Notes: generated by a model from the letters alone, not told the origin. Shown: positions 49,485-58,035, numbered from the stretch's first letter. The stretch: 64,000 bases of DNA from Sulfurisphaera ohwakuensis (GCF_009729055.1 NZ_CP045484.1:124001-188000); one strand, 5' to 3'. Numbers and translations: made by a program.

Positions 49485-49797
49485 TAGGGGGGAGCCCTAG
49501 ATTGGGCTACGGGTTACTGAGGAAACACCGGCCTCCAGGTCCCAAGGAGACCCCATTAAGGGGTAGGGGTAGCACCCCTAGCAACTACACAGAAACGAGA
49601 CTGGCATGATAGCAGATGAAGATGATTTGATGGTAACCCAAGTAATTGGGTTACCTAAATGAGAGCTATCATGCCAGTTGAAACGGTAGTCTCTCCTGGA
49701 GCAAGTGGGGAAAAGATGAGAAGGGACCCGATTTTCCCCGAGACGCTAAGTCAAATCCCAAAAATACAGAAGCCGGGTTATGCTAGGGCTCCCCTAT
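49485..49797 (+). ncRNA. rnpB: RNase P RNA
   Basis: P1 pairs 49485-49501 (TAGGGGGGAGCCCTAG) with 49783-49797 (CTAGGGCTCCCCTAT). Conserved regions are visible: CR-I (ACTGAGGAAACACCGGCC, near 49516), an ACACAGAAACGAGACTGG block near 49586 and the 3' ACAGAAGCCGGGTTATG near 49765. The hairpin CTGGCATGATAGC/GCTATCATGCCAG (49600-49678) is a perfect 13-bp stem. The gene runs directly after the Sec61-beta gene. The Tsr3 gene overlaps its last 15 nt on the other strand. Confidence 0.9.
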
Positions 49798-50286
49798 TAT
49801 CTTTTCTATTACTTCTCTCTCTATTTCTAATATTTCATTTTCTGATTTATTTCTATAAGATTCTAATAATTCTTTATTAAGTTCTAAAAAAGTATGTCCC
49901 CATTTAATAATATTTGCAATTTTTATGGCTTCTTCTACCTCATTTAATATATACAATGAAGCTATCACTGCTTCTATTGATGATAACTTATATGCAATCC
50001 CATAATTTGTTGGATTGCCTGCGAAAAGAATAGGTAATCTTCTATGTTCTCCTTTTATTTTCTCAAATTCAATTTTAGAAGTAGAATTCCATGAAGTGTC
50101 AACAATAGTTATACCAGTTTTTAATGCAATATCTTTATCGAAAATAGATAGAATTCTTTTAGAATATGGATCGAGAATTATACCTTTTCCATATCTTGTT
50201 AATTCTGCAAAATTCAATTTAATTAATTTTTTTCCTGTACATTTCTTAGGATCATCTCTATGATAATCTATAATATATACTTTCAT
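49783..50286 (-). CDS. tsr3: Archaeal Tsr3: rRNA aminocarboxypropyltransferase
   Basis: A 167-residue SPOUT-type enzyme transferring the acp group from SAM to a pseudouridine-derived base of small-subunit rRNA. Motifs are [47 protein letters not shown] followed by [20 protein letters not shown], and EAVIASLYI. The length is normal for archaea. Its stop region lies on the 3' strand of P1 of RNase P RNA (15 nt). Confidence 0.9.
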   Translation of the reverse strand: MKVYIIDYHRDDPKKCTGKKLIKLNFAELTRYGKGIILDPYSKRILSIFDKDIALKTGITIVDTSWNSTSKIEFEKIKGEHRRLPILFAGNPTNYGIAYKLSSIEAVIASLYILNEVEEAIKIANIIKWGHTFLELNKELLESYRNKSENEILEIEREVIEKIIGEP

Positions 50287-50342
50287 TAATTGTCATAAAG
50301 TTCTTATAACTTTATAATTAATAAACCTTCTGTAGATTAAAA

Positions 50343-50594
50343 ATGGCCTCTGCAATAGTCCTCATAAATACAGATGCTGGTGGAGAAGACGAGGTATTTG
50401 AAAGATTAAAAAGTATGAGTGAAGTCACAGAAGTTCATGTAGTATATGGAGTTTACGATATAGTAGTGAAAGTTGAGGCAGATTCTATGGATAAATTAAA
50501 AGATTTTGTGACAAATACAATAAGAAAATTGCCTAAGGTGAGATCAACATTAACAATGATAATAGTAGAGGGAAAGAGTCTGGTCAAAAAATAA
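50343..50594 (+). CDS. Single-domain Lrp/AsnC ligand-binding protein (RAM)
   Basis: An 83-residue RAM domain without a helix-turn-helix: SAIVLINTDAGGEDEVFERL, EVTEVHVVYGVYDIVVKVEA and the last RSTLTMIIVEGKSLV. Such stand-alone domains may form oligomers with full-length Lrp proteins or bind amino acids. It is co-transcribed with tiaS, which begins within 4 bases of its stop. No DNA-binding part is visible. The ligand is unknown. Confidence 0.85.
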   Translation: MASAIVLINTDAGGEDEVFERLKSMSEVTEVHVVYGVYDIVVKVEADSMDKLKDFVTNTIRKLPKVRSTLTMIIVEGKSLVKK

Positions 50595-51880
50595 TTATTG
50601 GTATTGACGATCACGATTCTCCAGTAGCTGGATGTACTACTCATTTTTCAACATTGCTAATTAAAGAATTAATTAAGGAAAAGATAAAACTTTTAGATTT
50701 TCCTTATCTCGTTAGATTAAATCCTAATATTCCGTGGAAAACTAGAGGTAATGCCAGCATAAAAATAATTATTTATAGTGAAAGAGACATAGATGAAATA
50801 GCTGATATTGTATGGAATAAATCAATAGAATATACAGAAAAAATTAGTAAATCGGCAAAATATAATAGAAAGCCTGGCTTAGCGATATCAAATAAGGATA
50901 TCTTTGATAGATGGTTTTACGAGAAAGCTGTAAAAGATGTTATCCCATTAAATTTGGCTATAGAATATGCAAAAAAACAAGACGTGATAATAAAGGGAGA
51001 TCGAGGTATTATAGGAAGCATTGCTGCGATTTCATATAAACCTAAAGCGTTTACTTATGAACTTATAACTTATAGACCAGAAAATGAGTGGAATAAGAAT
51101 AAAAGAGAGATTAATATTAATAGTGTTATAGAATTTGAGAATAAATATTTTCCCTATATTTTTGAAAATATTGATTATATAAAGAAATATCTGTTAATTT
51201 CTCCTCATGGTAATGATCCTATTCTATATGGAATTAGAGGAATTGACGTTAATATTTTATTAAAAGGACTAAATGAAATCATAACTAATGATAAAATAAA
51301 TATGGCTATGATATTTAAGACTAATCAAGCTACTGATGAGCATATAAACTCGTTTTCCAATTATTTTTATCAGACTACAGAAATTGAAGGAGAGGTCTCT
51401 AAAATAGAGATTATCAGAGGCGGTGATGTAATTATTAACGTTAATGGTAGTACAATAATAGTATATAAAGAAACTGGGGAGTTAAATAATGCTTCTAAGT
51501 TGTTAAAGGCAGGAGATACTGTAAGAGTTATTGGAGCAGTTAAACCCTCAATTAAATATGGAAAGATAATAGAAGCCGAAAAAATAGAGGTTATTAAATT
51601 AAATAACAAAATTTTTAAAAACCCAAAATGTCCTAAATGCAACGGATCTACTGAATCTTTAGGAAAAGGCAAAGGATTTAGATGCAAAAAATGCGGTTTT
51701 AGGTTCATTGGAGAAAAAGAATTAAAAGAAATTCCTAGGGAATTAACTTTAGGAATTTATCAATCTAGATATTATAGACATTTAAGTAGACCAATTTATC
51801 TTAATTTAGCTGAAGAAGAATATTTGGATACAACTACAATAAATAATATTATAAATTATTTGGTCAACTTCGAAAAGTAA
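50591..51880 (+). CDS. tiaS: tRNA(Ile2) 2-agmatinylcytidine synthetase TiaS, non-standard start
   Basis: TiaS (about 430 residues) attaches agmatine to C34 of tRNA-Ile(CAU) so that it reads AUA. The N-terminal motif IIIGIDDHDSPVAGCTTHFS lies upstream of the first TTG (50654), and the enclosing frame, open from the TAA at 50534, has no ATG, GTG or TTG before it; ATA at 50591 or ATT at 50594 is the best start. The rest is collinear: NPNIPWKTRGNASI, the OB domain EGEVSKIEIIRGGDVI and the C-terminal zinc ribbon CPKCNGSTESLG...CKKCGFRF. It overlaps the Lrp-like gene. Confidence 0.85.
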   Translation: MIIGIDDHDSPVAGCTTHFSTLLIKELIKEKIKLLDFPYLVRLNPNIPWKTRGNASIKIIIYSERDIDEIADIVWNKSIEYTEKISKSAKYNRKPGLAISNKDIFDRWFYEKAVKDVIPLNLAIEYAKKQDVIIKGDRGIIGSIAAISYKPKAFTYELITYRPENEWNKNKREININSVIEFENKYFPYIFENIDYIKKYLLISPHGNDPILYGIRGIDVNILLKGLNEIITNDKINMAMIFKTNQATDEHINSFSNYFYQTTEIEGEVSKIEIIRGGDVIINVNGSTIIVYKETGELNNASKLLKAGDTVRVIGAVKPSIKYGKIIEAEKIEVIKLNNKIFKNPKCPKCNGSTESLGKGKGFRCKKCGFRFIGEKELKEIPRELTLGIYQSRYYRHLSRPIYLNLAEEEYLDTTTINNIINYLVNFEK

Positions 51881-51950
51881 TATATATTCCTTACCTTTTA
51901 AGCGGATGTTAGGAATAGCATATTTATTACTTGTTATTCTAATCTATTTT

Positions 51951-52028
<78 letters not shown>

Positions 52029-52078
52029 GCTTTCATAATGAATTGAAAGATATTTTCATTCTCTTTATAAGTACATTA

Positions 52079-52108
52079 ATGCAAGGTATCTAGGTAAAAA
52101 TGCAAAAT
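52079..52108 (+). repeat. Putative left arm-type sites (ATGCAA motif pair)
   Basis: ATGCAAGGT at 52079-52087 and ATGCAAAAT at 52100-52108, 21 bp apart, inside the left end of the plasmid. The same two words recur at 59375 and 59408 near the right end. Integrase arm binding is inferred only from this symmetry. Confidence 0.4.
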
Positions 52109-52136
52109 CCTTATTAAGCGGAATGCTAAACATATA

Positions 52137-53423
52137 TTGATGGTCAGTTTCGATATTTCGAGGCTAAACTATGATCAAAGGCTCCGCGTGCTTAAGAAGG
52201 CAGTAGAAAAGCACGGTAAGGCATATATTGCGAGAGTGTGCAATGTCAACTTAGCCACTATTTATCGTTATCTGAATGGTCAGATTTCAACAATACCAGA
52301 TGAGGTAGTTGAGAAGATATTGCAAACATTAACAATTGAGGAGATTAGTGATGCGATCTATGGTCTAAGGACTATTGAAGTTGATCCCACGATTGCTTTA
52401 AGTGTAGTAGTTAAGGCAATGAAGGATGAGGGCTTTCGAAACTTCTTCCTATCCTTACTTTATAAATACTTAGGAGATTATTTGAAGCAAACATCTCAGT
52501 CCTATGTCGTTACAGAAGAAGATGTTAAACTGTTTGAGAAGATTGTTAGGGAGACTAGAACTAAGAAGACTGCAGATGATCTAATTAGGTATTTAGCACG
52601 TGCTTTAGCAGAATTAAATAATGAACTGACTCCTGACAAGTTAAAGGAATATATATATGAATTAACGGAAGAAAATAGGGGTAGAGCCAGACACACTGCA
52701 AGAGCATTAAAACTCTTCATTAAAGAAGTAGTAAAGTTAAGAGATAGCCACTTAGCACGAGAGTTATATGAATCATTTAAGATACCTAAAGCTAAGACTA
52801 ATTATAAGCCTATCAGCCTGAGCTTAGACACATTAAAACAAATATTTAATAATATAGAGGATTTGGGCGCTAAGGCATTCTTCCTACTTTTGGCTGAAAC
52901 CGGGCTTCGTGTTGGTGAAGTGTTAAATCTAAGAGTTGACCAGATAGATTTAGAGCATAGGATTATTCACATTAGTAAGGTTAGTGAGACTAAAAGAGCT
53001 TACATTAGTTTCCTTCACGAAAGCACGGCGAAATGGCTAAAGGAGGTGTATTTGCCATACCGTGAAGAGTTCATTAAACGTTATGAGAGTAGTATACGCA
53101 AACTGGCTGAGGCAAACCCTGAGCAGAATATAGATATCGAGGCGTGGAAGACCAAACTATTCCCATTCAGAGAGGACATGTTAAGAGCTGAGATTAAAAT
53201 TGCAATGAGGAAAGTTTTGGGAAAAGAGTTCAGGCTTTACGATTTACGAAGCCTCTTCGCATCTTACATAATAAAGCAAGGAGTTAGCCCTATGATAGTT
53301 AATTTATTGCAGGGTAGAGCACCACCACAGCAATTTCAAATACTACAGAACCACTACTTCGTGGTTTCCGATATTGAGCTTCAACAATATTACGAAAAGC
53401 ACGCGCCACGATTGCTTCCATAA
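52137..53423 (+). CDS. Tyrosine recombinase / integrase
   Basis: A 428-residue integrase with an N-terminal helix-turn-helix-like segment (GKAYIARVCNVNLATIYRYL) and a C-terminal catalytic domain. The active-site arginine lies in ETGLRVGEVLNLR (R near 258), the second arginine in FRLYDLRSLFASYIIKQG (R near 371; Y-D-L-R in place of H-x-L-R), and the nucleophile is the tyrosine in LQNHYFVV (Y407). It directly follows its tRNA target. Unlike SSV integrases it does not contain att within the gene. It should catalyse integration and excision at tRNA-Arg. Confidence 0.88.
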   Translation: MMVSFDISRLNYDQRLRVLKKAVEKHGKAYIARVCNVNLATIYRYLNGQISTIPDEVVEKILQTLTIEEISDAIYGLRTIEVDPTIALSVVVKAMKDEGFRNFFLSLLYKYLGDYLKQTSQSYVVTEEDVKLFEKIVRETRTKKTADDLIRYLARALAELNNELTPDKLKEYIYELTEENRGRARHTARALKLFIKEVVKLRDSHLARELYESFKIPKAKTNYKPISLSLDTLKQIFNNIEDLGAKAFFLLLAETGLRVGEVLNLRVDQIDLEHRIIHISKVSETKRAYISFLHESTAKWLKEVYLPYREEFIKRYESSIRKLAEANPEQNIDIEAWKTKLFPFREDMLRAEIKIAMRKVLGKEFRLYDLRSLFASYIIKQGVSPMIVNLLQGRAPPQQFQILQNHYFVVSDIELQQYYEKHAPRLLP

Positions 53424-53463
53424 TTCCGTATCCATGCAGTACTTTGCGAACTGCGGGAAGCTA

Positions 53464-53514
53464 AGCAGAGGTTAGCAAACCTGAGCAAATTTTAGCAGAA
53501 TTAAGCAATAAGCA
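53464..53514 (+). repeat. Exact 10-bp phased AGCA array
   Basis: AGCA occurs at 53464, 53474, 53484, 53494 and 53504, each exactly 10 bp from the next, with a last copy 7 bp on at 53511. The flanking trinucleotides vary. One helical turn spacing puts all copies on the same DNA face. It lies just after the integrase gene. Confidence 0.7.
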
Positions 53515-53578
53515 AGTGCTTATGGAATAGGAGATATAGGACCCCGTGCTTAAATTCTCTGCTCTGCTGCACTCGCAT

Positions 53579-53662
53579 TGCGAAATTCTGCGAATGCAAT
53601 CCCATTATACAATTGACGACCTTAGAAGTGTGTATGAAAAACATGCACCACGACTACTTTAA
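53579..53662 (+). pseudogene. Stranded C-terminal end of a second tyrosine integrase
   Basis: The frame reads CEILRMQSHYTIDDLRSVYE followed by KHAPRLL and TAA at 53660. It aligns with the C-terminus of the intact integrase (FQILQNHYFVVSDIELQQYY then EKHAPRLLP), including the nucleophile tyrosine in SHYT. Only about 27 residues remain; no catalytic arginines are upstream. It probably derives from an earlier or recombined integrase. The ATG at 53594 is fortuitous. Confidence 0.7.
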
Positions 53663-53782
53663 AATTATAAATTTTGTAAAAGGCATTTTTGTAAAAAGCA
53701 TTTTTTATAACAATAAGTTCCCCTAATTAATAATTTTTTAACTTTCCCATCAATGGGATCTCTCCTATATGCATATTGTGAG

Positions 53783-54139
53783 CTACTCCGCCCTAAAGGG
53801 CGAGATTTTCCGCCCCCTTTGAATCCCCTTTTCTATGAGCTTAACTGCTACTAAATCTGCTAACTCACTTTCAAAACCTTTATTTTTTAACAAATCACGT
53901 AGACGCGAATGCAATTTATCAACCATAATATGCAAAAACCCTTGAATCATAACTTCTCTGAACTTCTCATCGTTTCCTTCGCTGAGAAGAAATGCTATAA
54001 GCATTAAATCTTCCACATTATGCCCCCACTTCTTCCTATGATTCCTACCGCGATATAGATCGATTAGCTCATCAACGCGCTCATCATATTTAGCCAACAG
54101 CTTTTTAGCTATCCTCTTATGGTATTGTCTACCCGGCAT
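53783..54139 (-). CDS. Basic plasmid protein of unknown function
   Basis: A 118-residue, strongly basic protein ([39 protein letters not shown]). It is all-helical in appearance with no known motif. I do not recognise the family. It lies opposite in direction to the integrase and on the same strand as repA. The charge suggests nucleic-acid binding; that is inference. It has a well placed ATG and no better alternative. Confidence 0.6.
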   Translation of the reverse strand: MPGRQYHKRIAKKLLAKYDERVDELIDLYRGRNHRKKWGHNVEDLMLIAFLLSEGNDEKFREVMIQGFLHIMVDKLHSRLRDLLKNKGFESELADLVAVKLIEKGIQRGRKISPFRAE

Positions 54140-54498
54140 ATTTTAATCTTAGATTCTAAGCTTAAAAAACGAAGGCTACAAGAGTATTACTCTCCCCGGC
54201 TAATAAAACCTATATAGGATTCCGTTAGACATCATAGACTTCATTCAGGGTGTAAGCCCACCGTTTGTCCCTACACTTTCATTTCACTCATTTTATGTTC
54301 AATGAGAGAGTGTAGGGACTTAGCCCTCAACCACTGTGGGTCATGGGACTCCTTTGAGCCCAACGGCACGGGACTCACATCTCTGTAATCCCTCTCACCC
54401 TTTTGGGCATAGCCCACATCGGTGTGAGAGATCATCTTTATCAGAAAAATTTTAACATTATCAAATATAAAAAGATTTTTATTAACGTGAAAAAGGGT
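54140..54498. other. Structured non-coding region of the plasmid
   Basis: 359 bp without a gene. It includes a strong hairpin, arms GTCCCTACACT (54268-54278) and AGTGTAGGGAC (54310-54320), with an inner stem CTCATT/AATGAG (54288-54293, 54302-54307). A second inverted pair is CTCTCAC (54392-54398) and GTGAGAG (54424-54430), with an inner CCC/GGG. The region is G/C rich compared with the surroundings. It may be a replication origin or a regulatory RNA. Confidence 0.55.
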
Positions 54499-54744
54499 TC
54501 AGCCCAAACCCTGTATCATTCTTTCGAATTCATGTAGAGCATCTAGAAGTATTGGCATTGCTCTTTTCCCCAACACGCGAATTAGCTTCTCGCACCTCTC
54601 ATCGCTTATTATACCCTTTTCCTTAGCCTGATACGCCGTTTTCTTACTATAGCCTGCAATGATTAAATCTTCTATTGAAGCTATATCTAACAACTTTCGT
54701 TTGTAACTCACTGGCAAGAATTCGCAGACCATTCCTATCCCCAT
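54499..54744 (-). CDS. Small helix-turn-helix-like plasmid protein
   Basis: An 81-residue protein with IEDLIIAGYSKKTAYQAKEK as a likely helix-turn-helix, followed by helices (GKRAMPILLDALHEFERMIQ). No family is recognised. The start ATG at 54744 is about 23 nt from the TATA box CTTAAATAC (54771-54763), so the mRNA is leaderless. A 16-bp repeat covers its start and recurs 42 bp upstream on the far side of the TATA box, consistent with autorepression. The alternative start MVCEFLPV is at residue 5. Confidence 0.6.
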   Translation of the reverse strand: MGIGMVCEFLPVSYKRKLLDIASIEDLIIAGYSKKTAYQAKEKGIISDERCEKLIRVLGKRAMPILLDALHEFERMIQGLG

Positions 54745-54789
54745 ATGAACATCGAAGCACTAGTATTTAAGCCTTCCTATCCCCATATG
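54732..54789 (-). promoter_or_regulatory. Paired 16-bp operator-like repeats around a promoter
   Basis: CATATGGGGATAGGAA (minus strand) at 54747-54732 and 54789-54774, identical over 16 bp and 42 bp apart. The first covers the start codon and transcription start, the second lies upstream of the TATA box at 54771-54763. This brackets the promoter. Confidence 0.65.
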
Positions 54790-55229
54790 GAACGATTTTT
54801 GCAGTTAAAGTGTTCAAAAAATTCAATGTTGAGGGATTAATCTCGTAAAAGTGTTTTTAGTCCCTCGTTTTAACGGTTCTATTAGGGGTTTGGCTAGGAC
54901 TATGAAAGGAATATGACAAAGATTCCTCAGTTCTGCAAAAAACTGAATTCTTTTTCAACTGCAGCTGAGAAAAATTCAATTTAGCACGGGTGTGTTTGGA
55001 GTTGAGGAAAGCCGATAGATAAATTCAGTTAATCTTTGTAAGATTATTTGAAAATCACGATTACTATAGTAATATTATCACGAGGCTGACTACTTATGTC
55101 CAATGTGTCCAACTAAAAATATATTATTTTTTTAAATTTTCTGACACTTTTACAGCCGTGGGGAGAAAAAAAAGTTGGACACAATGGACATAAATTGGTC
55201 ATGACAGTTTAAAAATTCAATTAAAAAAT
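54745..55229. other. Intergenic region of the plasmid with operator and inverted repeat
   Basis: 485 bp without a gene between repA and the small HTH gene. It holds the operator repeat, several palindromic words (AACTGCAGCTGAG near 54957) and the 21-bp inverted repeat 55094/55173. The rest is A/T-rich. Confidence 0.55.
55094..55193. repeat. 21-bp inverted repeat behind repA
   Basis: TTATGTCCAATGTGTCCAAC (plus a last T) at 55094-55114 and its reverse complement at 55173-55193, 20 of 21 positions pairing. The 58-nt spacer is A/T-rich and contains GTGGGG. It lies 36 bp beyond the repA stop. Candidates are the plasmid origin or a terminator. Confidence 0.65.
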
Positions 55230-57833
55230 TCAATCAAACCGCACGTGCTCTTCATCAATCCAGTGACATAACCCTTTCTTTTCACACCAGTCTAACAATT
55301 CGTATGCCCTAAGCCCTAACTCGTCTTGTAAATCCTTCCTACTTCTGATCTTACCCTGGTACTCTTTGTATAATTCTAATAATGAATTACTGGAATCCCC
55401 ACCGCTTTTTTCACCTGGGCTAACCCCCGTGTTGTCTTCAATCTTCTTCAGTCTAATTCCTACGTAACACCAAACCCTTTCTCTGTCAATCTTCTTCCTA
55501 TCTTTAGTTATCCTAAACCTGGTCTCAAGTCTTTTAGTAAATATAGCCTGGTTTTCCGGTCTTTTGTCATTCTCCTCACACCATTCCGCATAAGCCTGGT
55601 AAAGCTCTTTCACGGGCGTGAATAGGTCACCATTCTTAGGGTCATACTCAGCCCTACCGCTCTCTAATAAATCCTTAATAAAGGCATAAACAGTGTCTGT
55701 CGTCCTCTCCCACTTCTCCTTAATGTCTGCACTACTATCCTCAAAGTCAAACTTCTTCTGCTGAAGCACACGTGCAAATGCTAAAATGCTAACTGTTATT
55801 GTTCCTTCTATCTCATCTTTTGTAAATGTCCTATCAAAGAATTTAGGATCATCATCAAACTGGTGCGGGAATTCTATCACTATCCACCTTCTCCAAAAAC
55901 CATAAGTTTGGTCTTTTACCACGGGCAATTCGTTTGTAAGGTTGATTAGTTTAGCATAATTGATGAAATATATGGGGTCTTTGAACTTCTTTTGCCCTTC
56001 AATATAATCATTCCCCGTGAGTTTTTTGAATAGATCAGTGTTTGTTACTTTGAAGGCAAATAACTCACTACTAATATTTGCCAATTTATGGTACAGTTCA
56101 ATTGATGCAAACTTATCCCCTTCCATGATCCTCTTTAACGATACTGCTGAAGTATTTTGTTTTCCTAAAATCTTCAACAAAAGATTGGTAAATGTGGTTT
56201 TTCCATTACTACCGTTACCCACTAACAATATTGCCTTATTAAAATCATACCGTGGATAGAGTGTATAACCAATAATCTCAAACAATAGGATCCATTTATC
56301 ATCAACCCATTGCTTAAACGCCTCTAAGCTTTTAGGACAAACACGGCGTGCTAACTCTTCAATACCCTGGACTGTTATCTCCTTACCCTGGAATTTCTCG
56401 ATTTCATCAATTTTCACATTCCATGGTATGTAATGGAATGCGAAAACTTTAGGACTCCTCTCTTTTGCATCATACCAAATTATTCCTTTCTCAGTCCACT
56501 CCAGGGTACCATTCTTGAATGCTATCCTCATGGGCTCTTTTACCAAAGGCTTAAGGGTTCTCCTCATAATCTCATCTTTAATATTCCTAACCACGCGTGA
56601 CTTGTCAGCACCAATTGGGAAATCCTTATACTCCTCAAGTTTCTCGTTAATGTCTTCCTCTATACTGATATCATACGGCTCAAAAATTCCCTTCTTTTTA
56701 TCGAATACAAATAAACCTACTAACCACTCCTTAATCTGATCACTTTGTTTAAAGGTTACTATTTTACGCTCACGCGTGATTTCTTCAGCAATAGCTTCAA
56801 TAACTATTTTTTTAGCCCTGGACTTGTCTTCTTTAGATACCTTCTTAGCCTCTAGGTACTTTGATACTATACTCCACGCATTTTTGAGAGTTAATAGGAA
56901 ATATTTGCGTGAATCCCATTTCTCATTATTCTTAGCCTTAGAGTCTTCTGGCAAAACCTTGAGTATTAGACCTGGGTCCCTAAGCCCGTGATATAGCAGT
57001 GTTTTAATTATTCTAAAGTCTCCACGACTCCTATCAATTCCTACATCAGCATAAGTTTTTCCATCGCAGATTACCTTATACTCAACACTCTCATGTTTCA
57101 ACTGCTTACATATTTCATTCTTAGCCTCTTCAACACTCCTAAACTTATTCTTCTTCTTGAGTTCACCAATAAGTTCATCTTCAATCTCCTTATCCTCTTC
57201 TTCCTTCTTTCCTTCAACCCACCCCCGTGATGAACTGTTAAGCTCTATCCCTAGTTTCTTACCCTGGTCAGCTAGAAATTTCAACAACCCTTTGAGGTCT
57301 ACTTTTGATATTTCATTATTATTTAATGGAACATAGCACGTGGTATAATCTTGTCCTTTCCACGGGCATTTCTCGCTTGTGCAATGTTTATGGTTAATGC
57401 ACGATTCCGGGCCTACTACATAGGAGTTGAATGATTGTAGGTCTGCAATGCCTTTGTTATCCTTAGTGAACACGGGGTTGAATTTATGCTCTGGGATCTC
57501 ATCAGCGGTAACGAAAACATGAAGCCCACCGTGAGGAGTATTTACACAGAGTGTTTTACTACACAAGTCATTAAGAGCGAGTTCGCCTATCCATATTTTC
57601 AGCAGTTCTTTGTCCTCAAAGTCCAGGATTACTAACCCTTTTTGCCCACCTGGTACTGCGTAGTTATAACCCTTCTCAATCATCTCTAAGTACTGCTTCT
57701 TCTCTTCCTCAGTTAACGGGATCGTGCTATATTTTTGCCACTCCTTAATCACGGATTTTTTGCTCTCTGGGTCTATTGGGAAAATAGCAAAACCGTGATC
57801 AATAAACCATTTAGCAAACTGCAGTTTATCCAT
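55230..57833 (-). CDS. repA: pRN1-type replication protein RepA: primase-polymerase and SF3-like helicase
   Basis: An 867-residue protein. The N-terminal third is the archaeo-eukaryotic prim-pol fold: IDHGFAIFPIDPESKKSVIK, GLVILDFEDKEL holding the D-x-E metal ligands, then NTPHGGLHVFVTADE. The C-terminal half is a helicase of superfamily 3: Walker A GNGSNGKTTFTNLLL (residues 536-551), Walker B-like KLANISSELFAF, LINLTNELPVVKD and an arginine finger in FWRRWIVIEFPHQF. It ends in a winged-helix-like region. The layout and size equal pRN1 ORF904, which primes and extends DNA. Overlaps the Cys-rich gene by 8 bp. Confidence 0.92.
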   Translation of the reverse strand: MDKLQFAKWFIDHGFAIFPIDPESKKSVIKEWQKYSTIPLTEEEKKQYLEMIEKGYNYAVPGGQKGLVILDFEDKELLKIWIGELALNDLCSKTLCVNTPHGGLHVFVTADEIPEHKFNPVFTKDNKGIADLQSFNSYVVGPESCINHKHCTSEKCPWKGQDYTTCYVPLNNNEISKVDLKGLLKFLADQGKKLGIELNSSSRGWVEGKKEEEDKEIEDELIGELKKKNKFRSVEEAKNEICKQLKHESVEYKVICDGKTYADVGIDRSRGDFRIIKTLLYHGLRDPGLILKVLPEDSKAKNNEKWDSRKYFLLTLKNAWSIVSKYLEAKKVSKEDKSRAKKIVIEAIAEEITRERKIVTFKQSDQIKEWLVGLFVFDKKKGIFEPYDISIEEDINEKLEEYKDFPIGADKSRVVRNIKDEIMRRTLKPLVKEPMRIAFKNGTLEWTEKGIIWYDAKERSPKVFAFHYIPWNVKIDEIEKFQGKEITVQGIEELARRVCPKSLEAFKQWVDDKWILLFEIIGYTLYPRYDFNKAILLVGNGSNGKTTFTNLLLKILGKQNTSAVSLKRIMEGDKFASIELYHKLANISSELFAFKVTNTDLFKKLTGNDYIEGQKKFKDPIYFINYAKLINLTNELPVVKDQTYGFWRRWIVIEFPHQFDDDPKFFDRTFTKDEIEGTITVSILAFARVLQQKKFDFEDSSADIKEKWERTTDTVYAFIKDLLESGRAEYDPKNGDLFTPVKELYQAYAEWCEENDKRPENQAIFTKRLETRFRITKDRKKIDRERVWCYVGIRLKKIEDNTGVSPGEKSGGDSSNSLLELYKEYQGKIRSRKDLQDELGLRAYELLDWCEKKGLCHWIDEEHVRFD

Positions 57834-58035
57834 GCCTCATCGCCCTAAAGAGCGTATAGGGATCATTTCCACGATAGACTCCTTCTCTAATCTCAGCGTA
57901 AATTCGATCTTCGAGTGTTGGTGGGCATTCGGCATAATACCCCATCTTTCCACACATGGAACTATCGCTAAAGCAGTGCCTTCCGAATGGGCATGAAGAT
58001 TTTTTATAAAGTTTAACAGAGATTAATTTAGCCAC
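57826..58035 (-). CDS. Small cysteine-rich plasmid protein
   Basis: A 69-residue protein with CPFGRHCFSDSSMCGKMGYYAE and a final C as a four-cysteine group, possibly a zinc site. Basic N-terminus (AKLISVKLYKK). It overlaps repA by 8 bp and is translated upstream of it, so it may be the equivalent of the small gene that precedes repA in pRN plasmids. In those plasmids that position is occupied by the ribbon-helix-helix CopG, but this sequence does not resemble CopG. Function unknown. Confidence 0.6.
   Translation of the reverse strand: MAKLISVKLYKKSSCPFGRHCFSDSSMCGKMGYYAECPPTLEDRIYAEIREGVYRGNDPYTLFRAMRHG

Noticed and set aside
50654-50656. TTG at 50654 as start of tiaS
   Set aside because: It would remove the conserved GIDDHDSP motif, which is encoded in frame just upstream.
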